A DNA stretch of 64,000 bases from Istiophorus platypterus (GCA_016859345.1 CM029121.1:8211911-8275910); one strand, 5' to 3'; positions 25,901-36,428 are shown, counted from the stretch's first letter. The notes: generated by a model not told the origin, from the letters alone. Numbers and translations: made by a program.

Positions 25901-27132
25901 TGGGATTGTCCTCCATAATGTTGTACCCAAAGAACAAGCAAAAATTACAATGCAAAAACCAATTTTTTTTTATGTACATATTGTATAAATAATAATAGCA
26001 GCTCAGTCATCTGGTTCACAACATACAGAACGCTGATACCATTTTGGTTCTGTTTGTCCTCCCACAGGGTGAAATATTTAGGCTTGAGCCAGAGGAGGAA
26101 CGAGGTGTGACCATTGCTGAAGACAGCAACGACATTTATATCCTCTCAGGGGAGCAGCCTCCCGACCAGCTGAGCCCTCCGTCGTCGCTACTCTGCACTG
26201 GAGACAACAGCAGTGAGCAGAGCTCCTGGCAGACAGAAAGCTTACCTGTGTCTCTGGCTGGCCACGAGTCTTGGGCACAGGTCAGTGCTATGGATCCTGA
26301 AGATGTAAAGAGCCTGGACAGCAATGAGGGTGTGGCTCTGGCTGAGGAGCGCAGCGAAAACAACTCGTCAAACTCTGACATTGTCCATGTAGAGCGTGAG
26401 GAGGCTGAGCTGCTGGAGGAAGGCGGGGAAGTCGGAGCGATAGAGGAGAGCATGATGAGTGTTTTAGGCACAGAGAGTGAGCTGGCTGAGCTCAGGGAGG
26501 AATTTAGGGACCAGACTCCACCTGTTCCAGTGTCAGCAGAGGCAGACTCCACAGCCCCTGCCTCCCTGATTTCATTAGAGGAGCCAGTTGTAATAGAGAC
26601 GCCTGCAAGCTTGTCTGCAGAACCCTCCCTCATCTCCTCAGAGCCAGAGCTGCCTGCCCCGTCCCCAGAAGCTGCTGCCCCCCCTCCGGCTGAGCCAGAA
26701 CCTGCAGCACCTTTACCTGTTCCTGCTGTAGAACCAGACCCTGAACCAGAACCAGCTGCTTCCAGTGCACCAGTGCCTGCTGAGGTGGCACTCCCATCTC
26801 CAGCCAAGGAAACCCCTACCGCACCAACAGGGCCTGAAGCCATATCAGAAACAGCTCCTGAAACAGAACAGGAGCAGGAGCCCATTTCAGTGCCTCCCCA
26901 GCCAGAGGAGCCCCAGACAGAGCCAGAGACTGTGGCAGAGCCAGCTCTGGCCCCGCTAGCTGCTACCCTGGTCTCAGAGGCTGCAGAGGCCCCTGTAGAA
27001 ACCCCAGCTGAGGAGCCCCCTGTGCAGCTGGAGTCGGCATCTGAGCTCCCAGTTCTGCTTTATGGAGGTGCTGCACTGGTGGTCCTTGCTGCTGTAATGG
27101 CATATGGTGTCCTTAGCTACAGGAGGAAGTAG
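13273..27132 (+). CDS. bcl2l13: Bcl-2-like protein 13 (Bcl-Rambo), mitophagy receptor
   Basis: BCL2L13 is a tail-anchored outer mitochondrial membrane protein that promotes fission and recruits LC3 to damaged mitochondria (known for the mammalian protein). Six coding exons: 13273-13414 (exon begins 13210), 16253-16342, 17237-17393, 18741-18813, 19027-19155, 26068-27132. The product is 551 residues against 485 in human. Conserved blocks are GFHYETKY near residue 19, GFDRQSS..FSPANPE in exon 3, the BH2-like YIIQQGGW (about 190-197) ending exon 5, and AEDSNDIYIL in exon 6. An LC3-interacting motif WAQV lies at about 266-269, followed by MDPEDVKSLDSN. A long Pro/Glu/Ala-rich disordered region then leads to a C-terminal membrane anchor (about 525-547) ending in basic YRRK. 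The intron before exon 6 is about 6.9 kb. The extra length is mostly in the P/E-rich region. Confidence 0.95.
15126..15183 (-). pseudogene. Tc1-like transposase remnant, minus strand
   Basis: Read on the minus strand, this stretch gives QSPDLNTMELVWDELHRR followed by a stop. SPDLN..ELVWDEL is the C-terminal part of the DDE domain of Tc1-type transposases, around the third catalytic acid. Only this short piece is legible. It lies in intron 1 of bcl2l13, opposite in direction to the plus-strand remnant just downstream. Confidence 0.5.
15452..15837 (+). pseudogene. Degenerate Tc1/mariner transposase fragment
   Basis: The plus-strand translation contains VFTDDVTADRSSRMNSEVY, then IQPNAGELIG and IDNDSKHSVKATKE. 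After a stop and a frame change comes SPDLNPAELTFHFLKIELRAE. These are the second and third acidic-residue regions of teleost Tc1-like DDE transposases (DNDPKHTAKATKE and SPDLNPIE in intact copies). Stops, frame changes and the missing N-terminal half show it is a dead fossil, sitting in intron 1 of bcl2l13. Recognition rests on remembered family motifs. Confidence 0.75.
22858..22921. repeat. Compound (TTA)n-(TCA)n microsatellite
   Basis: About 11 TTA/ATT units are followed directly by about 10 TCA/ATC units in the last intron of bcl2l13. The imperfect TTATTG units on the left suggest the tract is older on that side. Confidence 0.85.
23391..23427. repeat. (AATAT)n-like short tandem repeat
   Basis: Imperfect repeats of a 5-base AATAT unit (TATAATATAAAATATAATAT and onward) in the last intron of bcl2l13. 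Confidence 0.6.
24650..24960. repeat. Probable copy of a common teleost interspersed repeat
   Basis: Phrases such as GATGAATCCTACTGACTTTG, TTTTCCT..CACCACAAAGT-like text and TATCTCAATAGATATTGAATG followed by TTGGTACACACATTC resemble, from memory, a very abundant teleost repeat made of modules of the form 'actgaaatatctcaacaactattggatgg...'. The copy is old and diverged. Class and exact borders cannot be set without a repeat-library comparison. Confidence 0.45.
25561..25615. repeat. Perfect 17-bp inverted repeat with 21-nt spacer
   Basis: ATGTGTTTTGCATGAGT at 25561-25577 is matched exactly by its reverse complement at 25599-25615. The spacer itself contains CTGA and TCAG, which could extend pairing. 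The structure could fold as a hairpin in the bcl2l13 pre-mRNA or be the remains of a short palindromic element. No coding exon is nearby. Confidence 0.8.
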
Positions 27133-29200
27133 GATATAGAAGTATCTTTCTCAGGGGAGGAGAATGCAAATTACAAGATGTTAAGGTAGAAATAAATGTA
27201 TTTGTAGGCACATGGTGGGATTCTCCTTACAATTATGTTGGGTGTATCAAATGAGGCGCTTTTTTTTTTTTAATTATCTGGTACGCTTTTGAACATTTCA
27301 ACTCATCCAAAACCTTATTGCTGAGGATCCTCACTGCTTTACTACACCAGGTAAAAATACAAAAAAAAAATGGAAAATGTTGCACTCCACTGTATTCCTG
27401 ATTTTCTTACATGGGACTTAATGTTTAAATTCATAAGACTCCAGCCCCTTGTCTCTTAGATGGGAAAGTGGGTGACTTTTGCCCTTATGCTAGTTTCAGT
27501 TTCTGTTGTGTCTGCAGCTTTACTGTTTGAATTGTTGTGTGCCATTTGAGTCAGTGTTAGCTATATATAAAAAATAACTGACAGTGATCCTTTTTAGCAA
27601 GAGAACCTTGAAGACCACATTTACAATTGTTGTGTGAATTCAGGTTTTCTTGCTCTTTCTATGCAGCAAAATGACATCCATTTACATTTTTCACCTGACT
27701 GTGATGAGTTATTTTGGTACTTCCTCTCATAAACAAATCAAATGTATGATAGGAAAATAAAACCAATAATTTGATTTTTAATTTGTAAGTTTGAAGCCAC
27801 TTCTGAAAGCAACAACAAAACCGGTTAGATTTATGTTCCAATCTTTTCATGTCGCACAAGGGATTTGTATCACTTTATATCACAGTTTAAGTTTTGAATG
27901 TTTCCTAAGGTACAGCACCACTGCTGCATTGCACATCTAAGGGTTCCAGAGTCATTGTTCTGTCACCATTTGTATGTAACTCTAAATATACTGTGAAGAC
28001 CCAGAAAACAGTTTAAAAACAGTTACAATAAGTCACAGAATAAGGTATTAATTCTTGTTGCAATGGGTTTTTTCATTTTATTCATACAGTATAAGGTGTC
28101 ACACAGTAGATTTTAAAGATACTTTGATTTTGGGGTTGGCAATATCAAAGTCCCTGTGTAAACTGCACTACAATTTGTTTGTATTAAACAGAAAAAATGT
28201 CTGCCACTGCTTTGGCTTACCTTGGTAAAGTGAGCAGTATTACTCCAGATAAGGAGAGAAGCAGGAATGTTACTGCACCATATGAATTTAACGTTTCCTT
28301 TTTAATGAAAATCAGTATCATGGTTGAATCCACTTGATGGGCAACTTCCCCACTCAAAAATCACCTTTTCTGACAGGTGTCTTTGGTTGTCAGTATTTTG
28401 CCCTGTACCCTCTCTGTCGTCCACGGCATTTTACTATGCACGACTCATGCCACAACATTCCAGCTTTATCTAATTAGGATATAAACCCCATGCCCTCCCT
28501 GAATACAATAAGGTAGTAGTAGTAGTCCACTGTGAGGTATTAAAGGAAACAATCAGTTCTTCAGCAACAATCAAAAGTACATCAACCTTTCACATTTACA
28601 GAGAATTCTGTTATAAAGACGTAAAGTAACATTAACAAAAGTTTATACAGACAAATTAGACATTTTAGCATCAATATATATCACAAAGCTAGCTAAATCT
28701 ATGCAGTTATTAGTGAACCAATAAATGGTGAAGAAGTTTCTAAACAGGAAATGCAAACTGAAGGGTGGAATGTCCCCTGGCTTAGAAAGTTAGAAGCTTA
28801 GTTATTCTTCCGTTTAGGGGAGCTTGTGTCATAGTTGTTAGTCTTGATGGTTAAAAAGGTGACAACCCATTTTTTTTGCCCTATCTGCTGCCACCTCACT
28901 ATTTAAGTAGTATTCTGAGGATCTGGGGTTGTTATGGTAGGTTATATTACAATGAAATTTCATGAATGGCTGGTAGAACATGGCACTGGGCGGATACCAT
29001 TGTCAGCGATGCAGAAAGGATGTTTCATGTGTCTCAGTATTACACAGTGTAACACCCATTGATTCAAACTAGGCCTGCTTTCAAAAAGGGAAACAGCTGG
29101 AGTTACAGAGCCAGATGGATATCAGAAGGTTCCAACCCTGACACTTTGTACCTTGACTTTCCTACAATACATTGTTTGAAATGAGTGTAATAAAAAGATT
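27133..29200 (+). other. 3' UTR of bcl2l13
   Basis: Non-coding sequence following the bcl2l13 stop. AATAAA hexamers on the plus strand occur at 27191-27196, 27756-27761 and 29189-29194, so several UTR lengths are possible. No coding feature is seen on either strand. The distal site lies within about 140 bp of candidate poly(A) signals for the convergent bid gene. Confidence 0.45.
29189..29194 (+). promoter_or_regulatory. Distal candidate poly(A) signal for bcl2l13
   Basis: AATAAA followed within 40 bases by TTTGTTGTGGTTTGTT, a good GU-rich downstream element. Proximal hexamers at 27191 and 27756 are alternatives. Confidence 0.5.
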
Positions 29201-29372
29201 AAACTATTTAAAAAGCTTTGTTGTGGTTTGTTAAAATGCTTGAATGTATAAATTTCCATTTTGCAAACTTGTTTGAGATTGTATTTCATATTCCATAAAG
29301 TATTTTATATTCCATAAAGTATTTATTTTAAAATTTAAAGTACACTTAAATTCCAGGAAAATACACTTCATT

Positions 29373-29378
29373 TTTATT
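29373..29378 (-). promoter_or_regulatory. Candidate poly(A) signal for bid
   Basis: AATAAA on the minus strand about 300 bases after the bid stop. A second copy lies at 29332-29337. Either would end bid close to the distal end of bcl2l13. Confidence 0.45.
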
Positions 29379-29683
29379 CAAGTTATACAAATGGCTGTAC
29401 TCATGCAAGAGTGTTTTTTTAAAAAATGTAAAAAAAGGATATAATGAAAAGATAACTTTTAAGCCAGAGTAAACAGAAGCCTTACAATTAAAAGAAAAAA
29501 TATTCAAGTACATTCAATTCCCATTTTCAAAATATGAAATGATTGGTTTTACTGCTGTTACGTCAACGGACTCTGCATTCTTTTCACAGTGGACAGGTCA
29601 TGAGGAGCAGATGCCAGTTTCACATTTAACTGCCTTCCACCATACATTTCTTGGTTATTTCTTCTCAACCTGCAGCTCAAAAG

Positions 29684-31008
29684 TCACCGGTCCCTTGCAG
29701 AGATGATGTACTGCAGCGCAGTGTTGAAAAGGTTTCTCAGAAATTGGGGGGCCTGCATACACACTCCTTTCACCAGGGTGAGAGTGAGGGCCATCATGAG
29801 TTGCTCCTGCCGTAGATGATCCAGACCCACGGCATGCTTCATAACCCATTCCACCTCTGTGGTAAGATATTTTTTCCACTGCTGGAAATACAAAACATAA
29901 TGCCAAGCTTAAAATCAATCACTCAGTATTCCAAAGTGTATTGTAGTGGATGTATTATATTCATTATATTCATATATCATATTATTGCTTTGACAGTAAA
30001 CATAAAAAAATAAAAATAAAAAAATAATCAAAACTTTAAATTGACATCATTAGTTTCAGAAAAATCAGGTGATGACACTGCAAATACTTGCTAAAATGGC
30101 TACTTGATGACTATTTAGTTCTGGTGAAAAAACTAATAAACATTTGCCCTAATTATTATTGACAATGAAAATTATATGAACAATTCATAAACTCCAATAC
30201 TCTTGAAGACTCACTTGAGAATGGGAAGAGGATATGTTCCTTCTCAGGTTATTGGTAGCCTGAGCCACAATGTTGTGTTCAAGCTGGGCTGCAATTTCTC
30301 TCAGCTCCTGTGCAACCTGCTGAACGTCTGCTGCAACCTCATGGTTCCCTGCAGGGGGAAAAAAAAAAAAAAACAATTGCTCAAACATCCATACACTTCA
30401 TTTTGAATAATGTTTAACATCTTTGGAGTAAACAGGAATGTCAGTTGATGAAAGTTAGGTCTCCCCAAATAAACATAGAGAAATAAGCCTTTATTGAGTC
30501 TAGTTTTTAAGTAGTAACTTTCTGACAAGTCACTTCCTGCTTTCATTTGAAGCTGTAACTGCAAACAACACATCAGACAATAAGACCAGTTCTCTGACTT
30601 GAGGGCTGTTGTAGTTTTATTGCTCCTGCAGTAAGTGTGTAACAGAGCCTGCCTGTGGCCTCGGCCAGTGGCTACGTTACGGACCTGACCCGGTAATGTC
30701 ACCGGCATGGTCGGGCTCATCCGGCACAATCTAAAAAGCCGGTTTCTCTTCAGCTACTCACGGGGCCACCGCAGCTCCGCCGACGGCTGGATGTCCCACA
30801 GCGACGCGGTGTAACATCTGGGCAGGTGGCCGTCGGTTTCGAGGTCACTGTCGTCCAGAGCGTTTATCCTGGGCCTGTTGCTGTTGATGTCCCGGGTCAG
30901 ATCCAAGTCCTTGCCCAGAGCCAGGACCTCCCTGCTGTACTGCGAGTTTCTACAGCCAGCAGGGAGCAGGAAGAGCAGGGAGACCCGGGCGGTGTCTTGT
31001 TCGTCCAT
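29684..31008 (-). CDS. bid: BH3-interacting domain death agonist (Bid)
   Basis: Bid links death-receptor signalling to mitochondria: caspase-8 cleaves it, and the truncated form activates Bax/Bak or is held by anti-apoptotic Bcl-2 proteins. Three coding exons: 30762-31008, 30215-30348, 29684-29881 (phases 1 and 0), giving 192 residues against 195 in human. Residues 55-60 read DLETDG, matching the caspase-8 site (LQTD-G in human) in the loop before BH3. The BH3 region, about 92-107, reads VAQELREIAAQLE. The final exon encodes the hydrophobic central-hairpin and C-terminal helices (LTLVKGVCMQAPQFLRNLF). Oddly, the Gly-Asp pair that normally follows the third BH3 hydrophobic position is Ala-Ala. 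The gene follows bcl2l13 tail-to-tail, as in mammals. The last exon has tandem CAGCAG acceptors, so one Gln may vary. Identity is secure from context, layout and the caspase site. Confidence 0.92.
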
Positions 31009-31500
31009 CGATAAACGCTCTCCGCCTTTTTACGCGCAGACAAAAACAAGGACGGTGCTGGTCAAGGTCGCCTGACGCCGGATGCTCGACGAGATAAACG
31101 TGACTGTTCCACTAAAAAGCTTATATCACAGATCTAAGTGACTTCGGCGGTGCACACATCTAAGGATACTCAAACACTGGCATCACTAACTCCGCGAACC
31201 AGTGTGGTTATTATTACTTTTAGTTTTCATAGCTACAAGGCTAAGCTAACACCGGTGCTCGACATTACCCCGCCACGTTAACTTTAACGCATCAAATCAT
31301 CACATCGTTCACATGGAAAATGGCTAATTTTACTCACCACAGTTACTTGTGCCGAGGACTTCGACTCTTTACTTCATTCATTCACTGGAGGTGGTTAGAG
31401 AGACGCCATAGGTCAAAGACCACTGCGTCGGTTGTTCACTGCGCGTCTCCTGACTTATGTCTACGCGGTGCAGGGGAGGAAGGCGGTATCCGGGCAGGGC
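31009..31500 (-). promoter_or_regulatory. GC-rich promoter region of bid
   Basis: Sequence upstream of the bid start is CpG-rich from about 30650 to 31520, much more than the flanks, consistent with a CpG-island promoter. The start site is not resolved. Confidence 0.45.
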
Positions 31501-32395
31501 GACGCGTCGGGGGGATTTTAAAAACGCAATACTTCACTGCAACTCAACGGAACACTCGTCGACGGGAGCATAAATTATCCAGATTTATAAGCCCCAAGAC
31601 ACTGGATGACAAGAGGTTAACAAATCGAAACTTGGAAGAGACGTGTAAAGTGAAAACAACATCTTCCTGTAGTCGCCGAAGAAAATCGAAAAGAAACTTA
31701 ACATATGGTCCAGCGCGTCTTTGTTTTACAGTTATGGCTTAAAGGTTGTTTTTGTTTTCACTTAATGAACCGAGTCGATAATCGATTATGGGAATGATGC
31801 TGTGACGGGTTGTGTGACTTTGGATAACTTTAGATGTGACCGGTTATAAAAGCCGGAAATTATTAACAGGGCAATCAAATATTAAATATATCTATATAAA
31901 TATATAGATAAATATATCTATCTATCTATATATATATATCTATATATAGATATATATAGAGGTAGAGAGAGAGAGAGAGAGATATAAATATATAGATTGA
32001 TAAATATATAAATATATAAATAAATATATAGATATATTTTTTTTTTTTTCGCAGGGTTTAGCAATAGTGAACAGATTTTTCGTTTGTTGTTTTTGTTTTT
32101 TTTCCTATGGAGGTCTGGTGTATGTTGTCTGACACTGGCCTGGGTCTAAACTCAGTGCAATTGTAGTGTGAGGGCTTATCCTTCCTAAATTCATTCCAGG
32201 CAGTTTCACATTCTCAGTCACAAAGTTGTCTGTAGCTATAGATAACGAGTGTAACACTGGAAAGTCCCTGCTTTGGCTTTGGCTTTGTGGAACAGCATTT
32301 TTAAAAATTTGTTTTTCAGCGTTGCACAGAAGACCAAACGTATAGAGAACTAAAATTGAAACAAACAAACAAAAAAAAAAAAAAAACCTCCATCT
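31501..32395. other. Intergenic interval between bid and wee2
   Basis: No gene is supported here. The interval contains an AT-rich TATC/TATA repeat block (31880-32040). An open frame at 31320-31742 overlaps the bid promoter, has no family resemblance and is probably spurious. In mammalian gene order this is where two separate conserved blocks meet. Confidence 0.5.
31880..32040. repeat. AT-rich TATC/TATA/GA compound repeat
   Basis: Mixed ATATCTATCT, TATATAGATA and (GA)n units. The left and right parts are near-reverse complements (AAATATATCTAT against ATATAGATATATTT), so the block could extrude as a cruciform. Confidence 0.8.
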
Positions 32396-32413
32396 GATAA
32401 AATGCTTAAAATG

Positions 32414-32419
32414 TTTATT
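32414..32419 (-). promoter_or_regulatory. Poly(A) signal for wee2
   Basis: AATAAA on the minus strand about 270 bases after the wee2 stop codon. Confidence 0.55.
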
Positions 32420-32689
32420 TACAGCTTAAAAAACTATACAAAACAAGTATTTGACTGGTCACGAACAGTGGTCTGCAGCAGTTACAGGACGTCAAAATTA
32501 TCTTGAGACAAGTGTTTGAGTCTGTCAGATTAGTTTCAAACTGATGCTCTCCAAGGCACTTCAGTCTTTCAGTTACATCAGTCCCTGCACAGGGCCCAGA
32601 TAAGATCGTCCATCTACCCATTCCCAGTCCTGCACAGAGACACTTGTCATATTGTCCTCTCATACGGACAGGGGTCTCGCATTGTCCCA

Positions 32690-35600
32690 TCATACTCCAT
32701 ATCCGGGGCATCCAAAGCTCATGGATCGTGCGGTCTTCCTGCCAACAAGCCTCTTCCCTGCTCTGGGTAGAGACCCCATCTTGGCAGGCGGTTTCAGCCC
32801 AAGAGAGGGGCTCTGCTTGGGTGGCATTGCTGCCTGACGAGCCTCCTGGAGCTCTCTGTGGAGAGGGTATGGAGATGAGGGACTTCAAACGGTGAAAATT
32901 TATATACACCATGTATTAACTTATTAAGACAAAGTTAAATTAGATGGAATGGGTTGGAGTTTATTATTGAGGTTTGCAGAACAGCCATCAGGTTGTTTTC
33001 AATTAAATATGAAACTACACCACCTCCTGGTGGTTTCCATACTTACCACACTAAATATGGATCATAGATGGTAGAGGTAGAGTCTTACACAAAGTTATTC
33101 ATATGCCAACAAAAAAAGAATAGAACTGTCCCTGACTGGTTATCCCACTTAATATTTTGGGGTAAACCACTAAAGCTTGCTCTGGAGGTCAAACCCTAAA
33201 GACGGCGTACTTACATCTTCTGATGCCACATTAACATTAAGTTAATGTGGCCTGGAAGCCAAAATTAGGGATGTAGCTTTAGTTATCCTTTATAATCCCT
33301 TCTTACTTTTCAAGCATGGCTGTCCTGAACTTCTCTACATTGAGCTCTCTGCGTAGCTGAGCAGCCAGCCTCCCGGTCCTCTCTTCTCTTAAGACTGTGT
33401 GCTTGCAAAGCTCCCTCGCAGATGGCCGCTTTGTCGGGTCTGGATCCAGCAACGACTGACGACAGAAAAAATAAAAAATAAACAATCCATGCCAGTGAGG
33501 ACGGAATTTAAGTAATTCAGTTATTAAATGAAAACTGACAGTTATAAAAATGGCAGCTCAAAAATCAGATCTCTTTCATCCTGTGAGAGTACCTGAAGCA
33601 GGCCTCTGAAGGGAGGGGAGAGCTCCCGTGGCAGCTCGGGGAGGTTCCCCTCTCTAAGGCTGTGCCACTCATCTCCATTTTGAGGCAGAGGAGGCGCTCC
33701 AGCTGCCAACAGCAGTGTAAGGCCCAGAGCAAAGATGTCTGCCTTGGGGAGGTGGCTATAATCCTGGGGAGTAGAGAGAGTGCTTATATAGATGCTAGAA
33801 AAAAATTGCAAATAAAAAGACCCAATCGATGAATTTTGTAACCAGCTCAATCTCCATAACCCCTTTTTGTTAACAACAAAAATGTAACAACACATATTTT
33901 TACCTCATGCAGAACCTCACTTGCCAGAAAGCGACTATCCCCTTCCTCAACTCGCAGACTGTTGGTTGATGTCACGTGACCAAGATCCCCTGCAGAAAAA
34001 AAACAGGAATCAGAACTCACAAAAAACAAACACTTAGGGTAGTAATTTATTTAACATCGAATGAGATACCAATTTTGTAAACAACTCCTGCTGAGGTGCT
34101 TCCGTCATCTTCATCCTCACTCTCCCTCCCCGTCGGATGCTGGCAAATGAATATATTACCTACAAAAATTGAAATAAGGTCAAATTTTAAAAAAACAAAA
34201 ACAAAAAGAAAGGTACAAGGGATGTTAGCTTTATGCAGAACATAATATGAAATGTGAAAACTGCTCCTAGAGACATACTTGGTTTGATATCCAAGTGTAC
34301 TAGGCCCAAGCTGTGGATGTATTTTAGACCCATTGACACTTGTAAGAGCAGATCTTTCAATTCTGCTCCTGAAAACAGCTCACACTGCACCTGCCTCTTC
34401 ACAATGGCATCACTGAGACTTCCACCTGGCTCCCACACATAAAAAAGCAGGACCATATTAAACCACTATTCAATGTCTGAAATTAAGTTATTTAGAACTA
34501 ATAAATCCTTTCAAGTCCTTTTATAATGTTCTTTTGATGTTTTTGTGAAACCTTACCATCGCAGTATTCATTCTGAATAATCATGTGATCGTCCTCTGCC
34601 CATGCGGAATAATAGCGAACAACATGTGGGTGGTGCCCGAGAACAGCATGTGCATACACTTCCTTTAGGGCCAGCTGCCTGAAAAAGTGACCATGAATAA
34701 ATTTGATCAATTCAGGGAAAAAAAAAGAAATCTCTAATATCTATGCTTGGCGGAGAATGACAGGCTGCTGACTCACTCATTGGCAGAGCCTGCGAGGGGT
34801 CGCCGAGAGCGTTTTATGGCGTACAAGCAACCATCTAGCCTCTTCACACACTTATAAACTGCCCCAAACTCGCCCACGCCAATGCACTCCAGCTCCAGGA
34901 ACTCACTCTCATAGCGAGACAGCATGAAGGCTTGGACAGCTCGCCTCTGCCATATAAAAACAGACGGCAGGCCTTGGTAAAAACCAAAGACATTTCTAAA
35001 GAAAGAACAGACGTCACAGTGCTCTGTTTTGAGTTTGAATACAGCCAGGAGAACTGGATTTTTCTCTTTTTTTTTGTCTGTGAAGAGTCACCAAATACGG
35101 TAGCACTTCCACTATACAAGTGTTTTGTGAAGATTTTGTCAGCCTGCTAGAAATTCCTCAGAGAAATCCCGGGAGTGGGACTGGCAGCATGTAATTTTTG
35201 ACAAAACAGTGAGGAGGCAGTTGAAGATGACAAAGCCTGATGATGAAATCACATCAGAAGCATCTAGGCAGGATTGTTTCAATCCCCAGAAAGCATAGAT
35301 AAAAATAGTTCTACCTTAGGTGGGAGAAAGGTCTCATCATCCTCCTCAGATGACGTTAGGCTGTGTTTCAACCTAAAAAGATGAAAAGGGCCTTCAGACC
35401 TTTATACTGTCTACTCAGAACAAAACTGCATTAGTTAGGGATTTAAAAGTTTGGCCTACAGTTTGTGCCAGGGCACTAAAAACAGAGAGATGGAGAATGA
35501 ACGACTTCACAGTTTCCCCATCATATGTCATAAATCCAAATTTATTCTTTGTGGACTGTGGTGCCGCTAAAGGAAGTGTTCTTTAAAAACAGCTCTTGTT

Positions 35601-36428
35601 GCACCACATACATTATAATACAAATGGACCAATTTCTTGTGATAAGAGATGTTCTAAATTACACATTTGGGCAATTTTCCAAACATCAGAAATCCTCATC
35701 TGATAAGAAATGTTGAAAAACACAAGTGTTTGTTTCATACCTTACTGTTCTACAATTTCACAACAAGTGGTAGTTACCTACGTCCACAGTCGTCGTCATC
35801 ATCATCACTCCTACAGCTCGTCTGCCACTGCTGCTCACTATTCTTACGTACTGTGTCAGGGGTGAAAGGATTCACGTTGACAGAAGGTGCTCGAACAAGG
35901 TTTGCAGCGACTGAGGCGAGACACAGGGTCCTCTGATTGCAACTTATCTTAGGGCTGGAGCATGGATGGGATGACTTTGAGAGCAGACTCTACAGGGAAC
36001 AATATGAGAGATGCAATTCATCCCACTGAACTTAAGCTGCTTTAAAGTTTGACACTCACTCAAATGATAAGTCATCCAGTAACGGAAGGGCACAGTAAAG
36101 ACAATTGGTCTAAATCATTCCCTGCCTTGGGTGTGCTGGGAGAGTCGCAGAGCCTCAGTTTCCTCCAGGAAGCGTAAGGTATTGGGCTGGTGCACTGTAA
36201 GGAGGAAGATAAAGTGTTGCTTCTGCTACGGTGGCGTTGCTCCCTGGGGCTTCTGCACATGGAGCTGGGACTTCGCATTCTGGGGCTTTGGATCCTGGAG
36301 ACGTAGTCATCAGAGCTGTTGTCACTGCTGTTCCCCTCCTCTCCGCAGCTAGAGAAGTCCAGCTGCTGACTGATCCCGTCGAACAACATCGACATGGTTG
36401 GGGCCTGAATTTTGGCAAAGGTTTCCAT
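32690..36428 (-). CDS. wee2: Wee1-like protein kinase 2
   Basis: Wee1-family kinases phosphorylate CDK1 on Tyr15 and hold it inactive; WEE2 is the oocyte form in mammals. Eleven coding exons: 36126-36428, 35778-35989, 35315-35372, 34777-34946, 34557-34678, 34279-34425, 34070-34159, 33904-33989, 33593-33763, 33307-33455, 32690-32855, giving 557 residues. Kinase features: glycine loop IGVGEFG (about 213-219), lysine K236 in YAIKR, the Wee1-specific HLDIKPSN loop (332-339, catalytic D334) and DLG (369-371) in place of DFG. An N-terminal Ser/Pro-rich regulatory region contains the WRKLRLCDSPSTPK block, followed by SLLSK in exon 2. The C-terminus GKRLVGRKTARSMSF resembles WEE2 more than WEE1, and the neighbours dennd11 and agk match the human WEE2 locus. 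The first intron appears to use a GC donor. The 36428 start is the first ATG after an acceptor at 36443-36445. Confidence 0.94.
33225..33251. repeat. Short perfect inverted repeat in wee2 intron
   Basis: GCCACATTAAC and its exact reverse complement are separated by five bases in the last wee2 intron. This gives a small hairpin of 11 bp. Confidence 0.7.

Larger units (their letters stand above)
19156..26067 (+). other. Last intron of bcl2l13 (about 6.9 kb), no gene seen
   Basis: Both strands were read for coding or RNA genes and none was supported. The intron holds a compound trinucleotide microsatellite (22858-22921), an AATAT-type repeat (23391-23427), a probable dispersed fish repeat (about 24650-24960) and a perfect 17-bp inverted repeat (25561-25615). 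Open frames of 60-120 codons here have no family resemblance and no flanking splice sites that keep a frame. Confidence 0.6.

Noticed and set aside
26136..26885. 249-codon minus-strand frame opposite the last bcl2l13 exon
   Set aside because: It is the shadow of the Glu/Pro/Ala-rich coding exon. Its Ser/Gly/Ala-rich translation has no family resemblance.
30301..30729. 142-codon minus-strand frame across the bid BH3 exon
   Set aside because: It is in a different frame from the bid exon and runs through intron 1. Only its end overlaps the real exon.
30690..30733. Possible extra bid exon starting after TTTTTAG on the minus strand
   Set aside because: Joining it to exon 1 gives an immediate stop. 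Skipping it joins exon 1 to the BH3 exon in frame and makes the expected protein.
31320..31742. 140-codon plus-strand frame upstream of bid
   Set aside because: No recognisable domain, and it overlaps the probable bid promoter.
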